A DNA stretch of 64,000 bases, taken from the NCBI RefSeq assembly GCF_017068455.1, contig NZ_CP070608.1:668501-732500 (forward strand), in the 5' to 3' direction. The translations under genes were made by a program, and so were the position numbers. Positions 1-9,104 of the stretch are shown piece by piece; the first letter of the stretch is position 1; every line of letters begins with the position of its first letter. This stretch comes from Fulvivirga lutea (GTDB taxonomy: Bacteria; Bacteroidota; Bacteroidia; Cytophagales; Cyclobacteriaceae). Below the pieces are notes generated by a model. It was not told the DNA's origin. It saw nothing but the letters and a program-made list of their open reading frames with translations, and did no database searches.

Positions 1-135
1 CATGTACATTTGTATGGAAAGAAACTTACTAAACCTTTCAGAAAAATGGGTCACGTTACTCTGAGAGGAAAAGATATTGCAGAGCTAAAGGAAACAGTAG
101 AGTTTGTTAAAAAAACATTAAAAGTAAAAGCATAA
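1..135 (+). CDS. purK: PurK C-terminus (N5-carboxyaminoimidazole ribonucleotide synthase), partial
   Basis: Only the last 44 codons are inside the window; the gene enters from the left edge in frame 1 and stops at TAA 133-135. The visible tail contains HLYGK followed by FRKMGHVT, the typical C-terminal end of the ATP-grasp enzyme PurK, which carboxylates AIR to N5-CAIR in purine synthesis. The very next gene, 4 nt downstream, is purE, which converts N5-CAIR to CAIR, so the pair forms the usual purK-purE operon. Identification rests on the short tail plus this context. Confidence 0.85.
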   Translation, partial: HVHLYGKKLTKPFRKMGHVTLRGKDIAELKETVEFVKKTLKVKA

Positions 136-139
136 CAAG

Positions 140-643
140 ATGGCAAAAGCATTAGTAGGTATTATAATGGGTAGTGATTCCGACCTGCCAATAATGAAAG
201 AAGCAGCAGAAGTTTTGGAAGAATTAGGCGTAGAATATGAACTGACTATTGTTTCAGCCCACCGCACCCCTCAAAGGATGTTCGAATATGCTAATTCTGC
301 CAAAGACAAAGGTTTAAAAGTGATTATTGCAGGAGCCGGAGGTGCAGCACACTTGCCTGGTATGGTTGCTTCAATTACTACTCTACCCGTAATAGGTGTT
401 CCGGTCAAATCCAGAAACTCTATTGATGGCTGGGACTCAGTACTATCAATCTTACAAATGCCGGGAGGCATACCAGTGGCTACTGTAGCACTGGATGGAG
501 CCAAAAATGCAGGAATTTTAGCTGCAGAAATTATCGGTGCTTTCGATGAAAAGATTTCTAAAAATCTGGCCAAATACAAAAAGGGCCTGGAAGATAAAGT
601 GCTGGAAAAAGTGAAAAAGATAGAGTCCAAAGGCTGGAAATAA
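140..643 (+). CDS. purE: PurE, N5-CAIR mutase
   Basis: A 167-residue class I PurE, the normal bacterial length. It interconverts N5-CAIR and CAIR in cytosolic de novo purine synthesis. The N-terminal substrate loop GSDSDLP lies at residues 11-17, SAHRTP with the catalytic histidine at 39-44, and the [10 protein letters not shown] stretch follows in the middle. The ATG is 4 nt after the purK stop, so the two genes are almost certainly co-transcribed. The C-terminus is a lysine-rich helix typical of Bacteroidota homologues. A short hairpin (658-675) follows but its T-tract is weak. Confidence 0.97.
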   Translation: MAKALVGIIMGSDSDLPIMKEAAEVLEELGVEYELTIVSAHRTPQRMFEYANSAKDKGLKVIIAGAGGAAHLPGMVASITTLPVIGVPVKSRNSIDGWDSVLSILQMPGGIPVATVALDGAKNAGILAAEIIGAFDEKISKNLAKYKKGLEDKVLEKVKKIESKGWK

Positions 644-655
644 GCCCATGAATTA

Positions 656-1663
656 TCAAGCCACAAATGTGGCTTTAAACTTCTCGATTGTCTCAGCCTT
701 GCCTAAAACAATTAAAACATCGTTATCCTGAACAAGCTTTTCTGAGTGTGGGTTGAAAACAAAACCGAGCTGATCATCTTTAAAAGCAATAATAGTAGCT
801 CCTGTTTTATTTCTAATGTCTAGCTCTCTGAGTGTCTTATTTTTATAATCTTCTTTCAAGCTTTCATGGTTCACTTCCTCTAATACAAGCTTACTATCGT
901 TTACGCCATTAATGAGCTCCAAAAACTCTATAACATAAGGCTTTGTAATTAAATTAGCCATGTGAATTCCTCCTAAACGGTCGGGCATAACCACATGAGA
1001 AGCACCTGCTCTATATAGTTTTTTCTCAGAACTTGGTTCAGTGGCTTTAGCAATAATCTTAACCAATGGGTTTAATTCTCTTGCTGTTAGTGTAATAAAT
1101 ACGTTATCTGAATCTTCTGGCAATGAGGTGATGACTGTAGATGCATTTTCTATTCCTGCCTCTAAAAGTACCTCATCAAGAGTTGCATTACCAATGACAA
1201 AATGATAGCGTTTATCTTCCGGTAAGGAGCGTATCACTTCTTCATTTGATTCAACAATCACAAACTCCTTATTGTCTTTTAACAACTCTTCACAAGCCTT
1301 GCTGCCGTTCTTACCATAACCACACACAATTACATGATCCGTTAGCTTACTCAAATCTCTGTTAGACTTTAAATTTTTAAATACTTTTCTTAATTCACCC
1401 TCAAATAAGAATGAAGAAAGAACAGAAACAGTATAAGCGAATATACCCATATTTACAATGATGAATACAATAGTAAAAACCTTTCCGGCTTCACTTAAAG
1501 TGTTTACTTCGTTGTAACCAACGGTGGCAAAAGTGATAACTGCCATGTAAACAGCATCGAGAGTTGTAAAATCTTCTAACACCACATAGCCCAATGCGCC
1601 AAGTGTCATGCTTATAAGAAAGAGTGAAGTAGCGTAAATTATACGTTTCAAAGCTCGCGGCAT
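656..1663 (-). CDS. Two-TM potassium channel with cytoplasmic RCK (TrkA-N/TrkA-C) domains
   Basis: 335 residues. Two hydrophobic segments (about residues 8-28 and 60-85) flank a pore loop with TFATVGYNEV at 44-53, the K+ selectivity filter TVGY. A Rossmann RCK domain follows, with the nucleotide-binding glycines GYGKNG at 115-120 and a DSDNVFITLTARELNP segment, then a TrkA-C-like regulatory end. This is the architecture of MthK/Kch-type channels that conduct K+ under ligand control. The residue after TVGY is asparagine rather than the usual glycine (see findings). The gene converges on purE with 12 nt between the stops and is divergent from the next gene. Confidence 0.88.
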   Translation of the reverse strand: MPRALKRIIYATSLFLISMTLGALGYVVLEDFTTLDAVYMAVITFATVGYNEVNTLSEAGKVFTIVFIIVNMGIFAYTVSVLSSFLFEGELRKVFKNLKSNRDLSKLTDHVIVCGYGKNGSKACEELLKDNKEFVIVESNEEVIRSLPEDKRYHFVIGNATLDEVLLEAGIENASTVITSLPEDSDNVFITLTARELNPLVKIIAKATEPSSEKKLYRAGASHVVMPDRLGGIHMANLITKPYVIEFLELINGVNDSKLVLEEVNHESLKEDYKNKTLRELDIRNKTGATIIAFKDDQLGFVFNPHSEKLVQDNDVLIVLGKAETIEKFKATFVA

Positions 1664-1717
1664 AGTTGAAGATATTGATATTGTAATTAGTCTGCAATTT
1701 TAATAGCTTAGGATTAG

Positions 1718-2434
1718 ATGAAAATTATCTCCCTATGGTCTGGGCCCAGAAATGTTTCCACTGCCCTGATGTATTCCTTTGCTCAACGCGATGACACCAC
1801 CGTTATTGACGAGCCTCTTTACGCTTATTATTTAAAAACAACTCAAGCCGATCATCCGGGTAAAGAATTGGTGTTAAAAAATATGGAAAATGATGGAGAT
1901 AAGGTTTTGGAATCGATTAGGCAACACGCCCAAAAAGTACCTGTCCTTTTCTTAAAAAATATGTGTCATCATTGGCTAGGGTTCGATAACAGTCAATTGG
2001 AACTGTTTGATAATATATTTCTCATTCGAGACCCTGAGCAAATGTTGCCTTCTTTAGTCAGGCAAATACCACAACCCATTTTACGAGATACCGGCTTACG
2101 CCAACAATCAGAAATGTTTGATTATTTATCAGGAAAAGGTAAAGCACCTATAGTTATTGATTCTAAGGAACTACTCCTGAATAATAAAGTAATTCTAAAT
2201 AAGTTATGTGAGGCTGTTGATATTGAGTTTACTGAAAAAATGTTAAGCTGGGAATCTGGCCCAAAACCTTATGATGGCGTTTGGGCTAAATTTTGGTATC
2301 AGAACGTTCATAAATCCATTGGATTTACCCCTTATAACGAGAAAAATGATCCTTTTCCAGAACAGTTAATTCCATTATTGGAAGAATGTAGACCCTATTA
2401 TGAACATTTGTCTAAACACAGTTTTAAAATTTGA
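1718..2434 (+). CDS. Sulfotransferase-like P-loop protein
   Basis: 238 residues. The N-terminus carries WSGPRNVSTALMYSF (about residues 7-21), the 5'-phosphosulfate-binding loop of the sulfotransferase superfamily, and a later IFLIRDPEQM stretch resembles the 3'-phosphate-binding RxP segment. The family moves sulfuryl groups from PAPS to acceptors, but the substrate here cannot be read. Its stop overlaps the most upstream possible start of the aminotransferase that follows, so the two are translationally coupled or co-transcribed. This suggests a shared small-molecule substrate, though such pairs are common in Bacteroidota without a proven pathway. Confidence 0.72.
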   Translation: MKIISLWSGPRNVSTALMYSFAQRDDTTVIDEPLYAYYLKTTQADHPGKELVLKNMENDGDKVLESIRQHAQKVPVLFLKNMCHHWLGFDNSQLELFDNIFLIRDPEQMLPSLVRQIPQPILRDTGLRQQSEMFDYLSGKGKAPIVIDSKELLLNNKVILNKLCEAVDIEFTEKMLSWESGPKPYDGVWAKFWYQNVHKSIGFTPYNEKNDPFPEQLIPLLEECRPYYEHLSKHSFKI

Positions 2435-2439
2435 AATCC

Positions 2440-3339
2440 ATGATAAAATTACCTGACAGTAGAAACGAAAACATTTTAATTAATATCAACGGAGAACTTT
2501 ATCCTAGAGATGAAGCCAAGGTATCTGTATTCGATAGTGTAGTTCAGGGTGGCGATGCCGTTTGGGAGGGTCTCAGAATCTATGATAAAAAGGTGTTTAT
2601 GCTTGAAGAACATCTCGATAGAATGCAGGCATCTGCAAAAGCCATGGCATTTGATACTATTCCTTCAAAGGAAGAGATCAAAGAAGAAATTTTTAAAACC
2701 TTAAAGGCAAACAACATGTATGACGAATGCCATATTCGTCTTACATTAACTCGAGGTAAAAAAGTTACTTCAGGCATGAGTCCACATTTCAATCAATATG
2801 GCCCAACCCTCATTGTACTGGCAGAATGGAAAAAACCAGTATACGACAATAATGGTATACGATTAATCACCTCCTCAATTCGTAGAAACCCTCCACAATG
2901 TGTTGACTCCAAAATTCATCATAACAACCTCATTAATAACATTTTAGCTAAGATTGAAGCTAATCTGGCCGGAGTTGAGGATGCCGTGATGTTAGATATA
3001 GAAGGGTTCGTCTCTGAAACCAACGCAACCAATATTTTTATTGTAAAAAAGGATGTAGTATATACTCCATTTGCCGATAGTTGCCTGCCTGGTATAACAC
3101 GAGGAAATATTTTGAGAATTGGTGAGGAAAATGGGCTTCAGGTTAAAGAAAAACGAATTTCTATTTCTGAAATGTATTCAGCTGATGAAGTTTTTGTAAC
3201 TGGAACCATGGGTGAGATAACTCCTGTTTTAGAAATTGATGGGCGAAAAATTAATAGTAAAAAAGGTGCTATGACCAGTAAAATTCAAGCTCTTTACAGT
3301 GAGCTTGTGAAGCGTGAAGCTGTAACAATACCGCAGTAA
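2440..3339 (+). CDS. Class IV (branched-chain/D-amino-acid type) PLP aminotransferase
   Basis: About 299 residues from the ATG at 2440; a TTG at 2431 that overlaps the preceding stop is possible but less likely. The fold-type IV signature is clear: SVFDSVVQGGDAVWEGLRIYD near the N-terminus, the PLP lysine in the SKIHHNNLINNIL region, and EGFVSETNATNIFIVKK followed by LPGITRGNILRI. These enzymes transfer amino groups between branched-chain or D-amino acids and 2-oxo acids (IlvE/Dat), or act as aminodeoxychorismate lyase. Coupling to the sulfotransferase-like gene rather than to an ilv operon makes a specialised role as likely as valine/isoleucine synthesis. Confidence 0.85.
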   Translation: MIKLPDSRNENILININGELYPRDEAKVSVFDSVVQGGDAVWEGLRIYDKKVFMLEEHLDRMQASAKAMAFDTIPSKEEIKEEIFKTLKANNMYDECHIRLTLTRGKKVTSGMSPHFNQYGPTLIVLAEWKKPVYDNNGIRLITSSIRRNPPQCVDSKIHHNNLINNILAKIEANLAGVEDAVMLDIEGFVSETNATNIFIVKKDVVYTPFADSCLPGITRGNILRIGEENGLQVKEKRISISEMYSADEVFVTGTMGEITPVLEIDGRKINSKKGAMTSKIQALYSELVKREAVTIPQ

Positions 3340-3378
3340 AGTATTCATATTGTTAACTATTTCTCGTAAATTTTCAAA

Positions 3379-4656
3379 ATGAATCCGTCTAAATCAGGTT
3401 GGTTAAGTCAGTTTATTGATTTCAAATTGGCAAATTTTTCTAAGTCTTCAGAGTACAAGAAGATGCATAAAGGGAAACATCCCGATCAATCTTTCTATGG
3501 ACTTATTCAGCCTACTGGTATTATGTATGGCTATCCTGTTGGCCTTTTTGGTATTGAAAATGAACCACATTGGACTGATTATGAAAAAACCAAAGTACTG
3601 CTTGCGGATAGTTTAATAAATGTTGCAGAACTGTATTCAAATAAGGCGGCAGAAACAGAGGAACAATTTCTTCAGTTAATTGAAAACACCTTAACTAGTA
3701 TTACGGAATTTTATAGGGGTGTTTACCCTGAAATTGCAGTAAGTAGTAAAACCTGGTTGGGTAAAAAGAAAACAGCGTATGAACTGGCAGAACAAGCCAT
3801 TGAAAAACGTGTATCATTAACCGGAACCAAGGCATCTAACTTTTGGTCATCATTTTTTAGCCGTAGTCAACTGTTTCTTGATGTTTATATTTTCGGGCAG
3901 TGGACGCATACTAACCCTGACAATATCTTACTAGAATTTTTTAAGGGTGAAAAAGAAGAACTAAGCTTTACATCCGTTAAGGTGATTGCTGCTGCTGCAC
4001 ATGCCAATGCTCAAATTGAAGATGAAGAACGAAGCCTATTCGAGCACTTTCTTACAACCACTAACCTACCTGCCGAAAAGCGTAGAGTAGCTCAGGAATA
4101 TTTTGAACATGGCATGGGCATACAGGAAATTCCTATTCAGGAATCTGATCCCTGGCTTATCCGTAAATTTTTCCTTGAACTTTCTGCTCTTACCATTTGG
4201 TCAGACAAGAAAGTGGAGGATGCCGAAAGGGAATTTTTAGAGTCGTTTAGTGAATCTTTAGGATTCAATTCCGATGAGTTTGAGGTGAGCTTAATTGCCG
4301 TTGAAGGATTTTTACTGCAAAATTGGGCTCAGCTAGATCAACTACAAGGTAAAATTAATTACAAGGCTGTTAGCGATGAGTATATTGATCTCTTAGTAAA
4401 AATGTCAACGGCCCATTTATCGAAAATTGAAAATATGGTAGCTGAAGATTACACACTACTTGCGGCCATTAAAAAAGGCAGTTCTAATGAACTTTCTGAA
4501 GAAGATAAAAAGCTAATTAAAAGCAAGTTTCTGAATATTCTACAGAGTATACCAAATTTCAGAGTTGTGATGTTGCCTGATGAATTTTTGAGTTATGATA
4601 ACCTGCTTAGAGTAATTCCTAAGGAAACAATTACGAGAGTTCTTTCTCAGGATTAA
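3379..4656 (+). CDS. TerB-like domain protein of unknown function
   Basis: 425 residues, soluble, no signal peptide or membrane segment. The central part reads VIAAAAHANAQIEDEE (about residues 200-215), followed by further acidic helical repeats around 270-300 (SDKKVEDAEREFLESF). That pattern of helix, D/E-rich loop and helix is characteristic of the TerB/tellurite-resistance-like domain, apparently present twice. The N-terminal 150 residues are unrecognised. Its 3' end overlaps, tail to tail, the terC-family gene by 26 nt. TerB-like and TerC proteins are known to occur together in metal-stress loci, so a functional link is plausible but inferred. Confidence 0.7.
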   Translation: MNPSKSGWLSQFIDFKLANFSKSSEYKKMHKGKHPDQSFYGLIQPTGIMYGYPVGLFGIENEPHWTDYEKTKVLLADSLINVAELYSNKAAETEEQFLQLIENTLTSITEFYRGVYPEIAVSSKTWLGKKKTAYELAEQAIEKRVSLTGTKASNFWSSFFSRSQLFLDVYIFGQWTHTNPDNILLEFFKGEKEELSFTSVKVIAAAAHANAQIEDEERSLFEHFLTTTNLPAEKRRVAQEYFEHGMGIQEIPIQESDPWLIRKFFLELSALTIWSDKKVEDAEREFLESFSESLGFNSDEFEVSLIAVEGFLLQNWAQLDQLQGKINYKAVSDEYIDLLVKMSTAHLSKIENMVAEDYTLLAAIKKGSSNELSEEDKKLIKSKFLNILQSIPNFRVVMLPDEFLSYDNLLRVIPKETITRVLSQD

Positions 4657-5653
4657 TAATATCCGATTCCAAATTTTCCGATGAATCTGAATCATCTTTA
4701 TCTTTACCTTTTTCAGGTATTATTAAAGACATAATAATTGAACCTGCCAGCACCACAATAATTACCAAAAAGCTTAGTGCTATTGGCACCTCAATATGTA
4801 CTATTTCTAACAGCATTTTGGCGCCAATAAATATCAAAACAAAAGAAAGGCCCTTTTGTAAAAGATAGAATTTATCAATGATACCAGCTAACAAAAAGAA
4901 CTTAGCTCGTAAACCCAGCACTGCGAATATATTAGAGGTATAAATCAAAAATTCGTTTTGCGTAATGGCAAAAGCTGCGGGAATTGAGTCAACTGCAAAA
5001 ATCAAATCCGTTGTTTCAATAAGTATGATTACAAGGAAGAGAGGCGTGAAAAGTAGCTTTTTATTTTCAACCACAACAAACCTTCCTCCATGGTCATCGT
5101 CAGTTACATTAAGGTACTTTTTTGCCAACTTTAAGATAGGGTTCTTACCAGGATCAATATCATCCTCTTCGTCTTCAAAAAATATTTTTATACCAGAATA
5201 AACTAAGAACACACCAAAAATGTAAAGGATCCAGTAAAACTGACTGATCAAATATGCCCCTAAAAAGATGAAAATGGCTCTGAATACTAGGGCCCCTAAT
5301 ATCCCCCAAAATAGAATGTTGTGATAGTAAATTTCTTTTACAGCGAAATACCTTAGAATAAGAAGGATTACGAAGATATTATCAACTGATAAGGCGTACT
5401 CTGTCAGATACGCAGTAAAAAATGTTAACGATGCATCAGCACCATCTCCATAAACATAAATAAGGTAGCCAAAGGAAACTGAAACCACCACCCAAAAAAT
5501 AGATTGATAAAGTGCAGATTTAGTTGAAATTTTGTGTGCACTTTTATTTAGAACTCCTAAATCGATTATCAGGAATACAACAATTATTATCCCAAATAAG
5601 GTAAAAAGGACTGTGTCGTGAGAGCCATTAAAAAGCGATATCAGTAGCATCAA
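4631..5653 (-). CDS. TerC/Alx family membrane transporter (likely Mn2+ exporter)
   Basis: 340 residues with about seven to nine transmembrane helices. The family motifs EYALSVDNIFVI and ETTDLIFAVDSIPAAFAIT carry the conserved intramembrane acidic residues thought to bind divalent metal. Family members (E. coli Alx, Bacillus MeeF/MeeY) export manganese; others belong to tellurite-resistance loci. An acidic cytoplasmic loop (FEDEEDDIDPG) and a charged tail (DKDDSDSSENLES) follow typical TerC layout. I see no yybP-ykoY-like riboswitch in the 170 nt upstream. The Fur-family gene transcribed in the same direction just upstream makes metal control plausible. Confidence 0.9.
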   Translation of the reverse strand: MMLLISLFNGSHDTVLFTLFGIIIVVFLIIDLGVLNKSAHKISTKSALYQSIFWVVVSVSFGYLIYVYGDGADASLTFFTAYLTEYALSVDNIFVILLILRYFAVKEIYYHNILFWGILGALVFRAIFIFLGAYLISQFYWILYIFGVFLVYSGIKIFFEDEEDDIDPGKNPILKLAKKYLNVTDDDHGGRFVVVENKKLLFTPLFLVIILIETTDLIFAVDSIPAAFAITQNEFLIYTSNIFAVLGLRAKFFLLAGIIDKFYLLQKGLSFVLIFIGAKMLLEIVHIEVPIALSFLVIIVVLAGSIIMSLIIPEKGKDKDDSDSSENLESDIINPEKELS

Positions 5654-5826
5654 AGGGAGTAACTATTCATTACAATTATTTTCAATTTATTTAATAAATT
5701 TTTGGTTGCAAGGTAAATTAGTTGGCAATCACCTTTGTTCAGCTCGTAAAAATAATAAATTAAATTTTAGCTGAAAGCTTACATGAGTGGTTTATTACTG
5801 GTTTAGATAAAAAAGTAACCCTTTTT

Positions 5827-6234
5827 TTAACTGCAATCTTTACAGGTTCCCTGAATCAACAGGTTTTTTTCACTGATATTATAGCCCTGTGGTAGTTCAA
5901 TAGCAGGGATTGCTATTTTATCCAAGCATAAGGTTTGCCCACAATTTTCACATTTAAAGTGCACATGTTCATGATTATGGTGGTCTTCTGCACATTCGTT
6001 ACAAAGTGCATATTTCGTGCCTCCCTCATCGTCAAGCACTTTATGAACCAGGCCTTTGTCTAAAAATGTTTTTAGCGTTCTATAAACAGTCACTCTATCA
6101 TGAGAGTGATCTACTTGTTTTTCTATTTCTGATTGCGCCAGCGCCTGAGAAGAGTTTAAAAGTAAATTCAACACCTCATTCCGACAAGTTGTCGACTTCA
6201 AATTATGACTTACTAATACTTCTCTCGCCTCCAT
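5827..6234 (-). CDS. Fur-family metal-responsive repressor
   Basis: 135 residues, standard Fur size. The N-terminal winged helix includes the recognition segment HDRVTVYRTLKTFLDKGLV. The C-terminal dimerisation domain has the metal-binding HHNHEHVHFKCENC stretch, and two CxxC pairs (CENC and CKDC at the extreme C-terminus) form the structural zinc site. The sequence alone does not separate Fur, Zur and PerR; the abundant histidines (DHHNHEHVHFKC) look Fur/Zur-like. It is 21 nt downstream of the ABC exporter and upstream of terC, all on the minus strand, with a 173-nt AT-rich gap before terC that may contain its own promoter. Confidence 0.9.
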   Translation of the reverse strand: MEAREVLVSHNLKSTTCRNEVLNLLLNSSQALAQSEIEKQVDHSHDRVTVYRTLKTFLDKGLVHKVLDDEGGTKYALCNECAEDHHNHEHVHFKCENCGQTLCLDKIAIPAIELPQGYNISEKNLLIQGTCKDCS

Positions 6235-6255
6235 GTTTTAAAAGTAAAGAATTTT

Positions 6256-8052
6256 CTAGTTCAACTGAAATTGCAACTTAGAAAGGTGCGTATAAACCCC
6301 GTCATTATTTGAATACAACTCCTCATGTGTGCCCCTTTCGACAATCTTACCATCCTGCAATACAAATATTGTATCAGCTTTCCTTACTGTTGCCAGTCGG
6401 TGAGCAATGATAATTGTTGTTCTACCAACCACTAACTCATCTAAGGCTTGCTGTACTAAATGTTCAGATTCCGCATCCAAGCTGCTTGTGGCTTCATCCA
6501 ATACCAAAATGGCTGGGTTTTTTAAAATTGCTCTTGCTATTGCAACGCGTTGTCTTTGACCACCGGAAAGTTTTACGCCTCGCTCGCCCACCAGCGTTTC
6601 CAGCCCATCAGGAAATCTTTGAATAAATTCCATGGCATTGGCCTTTTCAGCTGCTTCAATGATTTCCTGTTCTGTAGCTGATGGTCGGCCATAGGCTATA
6701 TTTTCTTTGATCGTTCCACCAAATAAAATTACTTCTTGCGGCACCATTCCTATATTGCTACGTAAATGGTCTAATGGATAATCATTGACACTCTGGCCAT
6801 CAACTAGAATGTTGCCTGACTGAACTTTATAATAGCCTGACAATAGCTGAATAATAGTTGATTTACCTGCACCACTCGGTCCTACTAAAGCCACTTTCTT
6901 ACCTTCTTCAATTTCGAAGCTAATATTATTTAGTACACTCAGTTCTTTTCTGGTAGGATAAGAAAATTGGACTTTATCAAACACTATTTCACCTTTTAAA
7001 CGGGCTGATTCGTTTGATGCGCTTTCCCACTCAGGCTCTTCATTTACTATTTCCAGTACCCTCTCAGATGCCCCAATGGCTCTTTGTATTTGACTATAAA
7101 TATCTCCTAAGCCAGCTATAGATCCACCAATAAAAGTGGTATACAAAACAAATGAAAGTAAATCTCCAACGCTCATACTTCCATTTTGAACGAGAGTGGC
7201 TCCAAACCACATCACCGCCACAATTCCTCCAAACAATGCAAAAATTACGAATGAAATAAACCCTCCTCTGTAAGTAGCTGTTTTTAAAGCAATAGCTACT
7301 GTTTCATTAAGGTTTTTAGCGTAGCGTTTCGTTTCAAAAAGCTCATTGGTAAATGCCTTCACCACGTGAATTGCTTGCAATGATTCCTCTACAATAGTAT
7401 TTGCTTCCGCCAGCTTATCCTGAGTTTGCTTAGAGAGTTTTCTAATTGACTTACCAAAGATTAGCGCACTTAATACTAAAACCGGAAAAGTGAGCAACAT
7501 AAAAAGTGTAAGTTTTGGAGCAATATAAAATATTACTCCTACTCCGATAATTAAAGTGGCCGTTTGGCGAAAAAGCTCTGCTAGTGTAGTGCTAAATGTA
7601 TCTTGTAACATTGACACATCGGAAGTAATGCGGCTAATCAGTTCGCCTACTCTTCGTTTATCAAAAAATGTGGTAGGAAGCATCACCATCTTGCTAAAAA
7701 CTGAAAGCCTAACATCGGCCATAGATCGCTCACTCACCTGTGCAAAAAGAAAAACTCTAAAAAACGAAAAGATGCTTTGAAATAGCAGAACCCCTACAAG
7801 AGCTATCGCAATGTGATTGACCGAATTTATGGCCCAGGGTTTTCCTGATGCAACATCCATTAGTTTACCAGCCAAAAAAGGAAAAACAAGAAGAGTGGTG
7901 CTGCTAAACAACAGACAAATCATGCCGAGAATGAATTTATTCTTATAAGGTTTGATATAAGAAAATATCCCGAAAAGCTTGTTGAAGTTTTGTTTGTTTA
8001 GAGCTCTTTTCTCCTCTTTTTCAAGTGGTTCACTCCTTCTATTTTTCGCCAT
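6256..8052 (-). CDS. ABC transporter, fused permease and ATPase (exporter type)
   Basis: 598 residues from the ATG at 8052; a start 24 nt further upstream is possible but adds an atypical octapeptide. The first half is a six-helix type I exporter membrane domain. The second half has Walker A GPSGAGKST, the Q-loop GMVPQEVILFGG, signature KLSGGQRQRVAIARA, Walker B ILVLDEATSSLDAES and the H-loop AHRLATVRKAD. It resembles MsbA/LmrA half-transporters that form homodimers and flip lipids or drugs. The substrate is not predictable. It lies directly upstream of the Fur-family gene. Confidence 0.93.
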   Translation of the reverse strand: MAKNRRSEPLEKEEKRALNKQNFNKLFGIFSYIKPYKNKFILGMICLLFSSTTLLVFPFLAGKLMDVASGKPWAINSVNHIAIALVGVLLFQSIFSFFRVFLFAQVSERSMADVRLSVFSKMVMLPTTFFDKRRVGELISRITSDVSMLQDTFSTTLAELFRQTATLIIGVGVIFYIAPKLTLFMLLTFPVLVLSALIFGKSIRKLSKQTQDKLAEANTIVEESLQAIHVVKAFTNELFETKRYAKNLNETVAIALKTATYRGGFISFVIFALFGGIVAVMWFGATLVQNGSMSVGDLLSFVLYTTFIGGSIAGLGDIYSQIQRAIGASERVLEIVNEEPEWESASNESARLKGEIVFDKVQFSYPTRKELSVLNNISFEIEEGKKVALVGPSGAGKSTIIQLLSGYYKVQSGNILVDGQSVNDYPLDHLRSNIGMVPQEVILFGGTIKENIAYGRPSATEQEIIEAAEKANAMEFIQRFPDGLETLVGERGVKLSGGQRQRVAIARAILKNPAILVLDEATSSLDAESEHLVQQALDELVVGRTTIIIAHRLATVRKADTIFVLQDGKIVERGTHEELYSNNDGVYTHLSKLQFQLN

Positions 8053-8189
8053 AGATGCTCTCAAATGAAAGAGCAAATTTATCTACAATGACCCTGAAAG
8101 ACTAATTATTATCAAAATTCTCAGAATTGCCTTTTAGACTTATCGTTTACTATATTTTCATTTATCTTTAAACAAATATTTAATATACT

Positions 8190-9104
8190 ATGCATCCTAT
8201 CAAAAGAGTACTTGTAGCATTAGATTTAACGGATATCGATCAATACGTAATTTCCTATACTTCATTGCTAACAGAGGTTTTAGGTATAGACAAAGTATAC
8301 TTCTTGCACGTTGCCGAAAATCTAGAGCTTCCGAAAGCTATTGTAGAAAAGTATCCTGGATTAATGGCTCCTGCCGATGAATCTTTAGAAGACATTATAA
8401 AAGACAAACTATCTCAATATTATAAAGGTGAAGCAGAAACATCTGTTGAAGTAATGGAGGGTAATGCAGAAGATAAAATTCTGAGATGGTCTAAGATTAA
8501 AGAAATTGACCTGATTGTTGTTGGTAAAAAGAGCTCACTCAAAGGAAGTGGCCTTTTGCCAAATAGACTTGCGAAAATTGGTCATTGTTCACTACTGGCC
8601 GTTACGGAAAAAATGCCACCAAAATCCCTCACAAAAATTCTTGTCCCAGTAGACTTTTCGTCATCTTCTAAGTTTGCTCTAAAGGAGGCTCTCGGGTTAG
8701 CTAAAAAATCGAAGGCAAAAATTATATTGCATAATACATACAAAGTGCCTTGGGGTTATCATTCTACTGGAAAAAGCTATGAGGAATTTGCTGATATTAT
8801 GAAGCAAAATTCTGAAAAAGATGCACGTAAGTTTATGAAAGAGTTAGGCGTTGAAAATGAGAGCTGTAGTATATCCCTCGTTTTAGATAATGACGATGAG
8901 CCGTCTGACAAGATTTATTCAGACGCCAACTCACATAATGCTGACATTATTGTTATGGGCTCAAAAGGTAGAACCGGGCTAGCCAATATACTTTTAGGAA
9001 GCATTGCTGATAAAGTGCTGATGCGCAAGGGAGATATTCCTGTGTTAGTTGTAAAAAATAAAAAACAAAACCTTGGAATATTAGAGGCTTTGATGAGAAT
9101 TTAA
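8190..9104 (+). CDS. Tandem universal stress protein (two UspA domains)
   Basis: 304 residues holding two UspA folds, roughly 1-145 and 148-290. The second domain keeps the ATP-binding pattern GSKGRTGLANILLGSIADKV, while the first has a weaker version (GKKSSLKGSGLLPNRLAKIG), suggesting only the C-terminal half binds nucleotide strongly. Such cytosolic proteins accumulate under starvation or oxidative stress. The start is the ATG in ATACTATGCATCC. Its stop codon is shared with the convergent lipoprotein gene through the palindrome TTAA at 9101-9104. Confidence 0.9.
   Translation: MHPIKRVLVALDLTDIDQYVISYTSLLTEVLGIDKVYFLHVAENLELPKAIVEKYPGLMAPADESLEDIIKDKLSQYYKGEAETSVEVMEGNAEDKILRWSKIKEIDLIVVGKKSSLKGSGLLPNRLAKIGHCSLLAVTEKMPPKSLTKILVPVDFSSSSKFALKEALGLAKKSKAKIILHNTYKVPWGYHSTGKSYEEFADIMKQNSEKDARKFMKELGVENESCSISLVLDNDDEPSDKIYSDANSHNADIIVMGSKGRTGLANILLGSIADKVLMRKGDIPVLVVKNKKQNLGILEALMRI

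Noticed and set aside
271-666. Minus-strand frame of 131 codons over purE
   Set aside because: Entirely antisense to a well-conserved purE; typical shadow.
658-675. Hairpin AAGCCACA/TGTGGCTT after purE
   Set aside because: Stem is good but followed by only three T before A/C bases and it overlaps the channel stop codon; too weak to call a terminator.
5654-5826. Possible yybP-ykoY (Mn2+) riboswitch before the TerC-family gene
   Set aside because: The gap is AT-rich and lacks the conserved loop sequences and paired stems I would expect; no support.
7363-7368. CACGTG core in the ABC transporter gene as a third parS
   Set aside because: The flanking bases do not form the TGTTCC...GGAACA palindrome.
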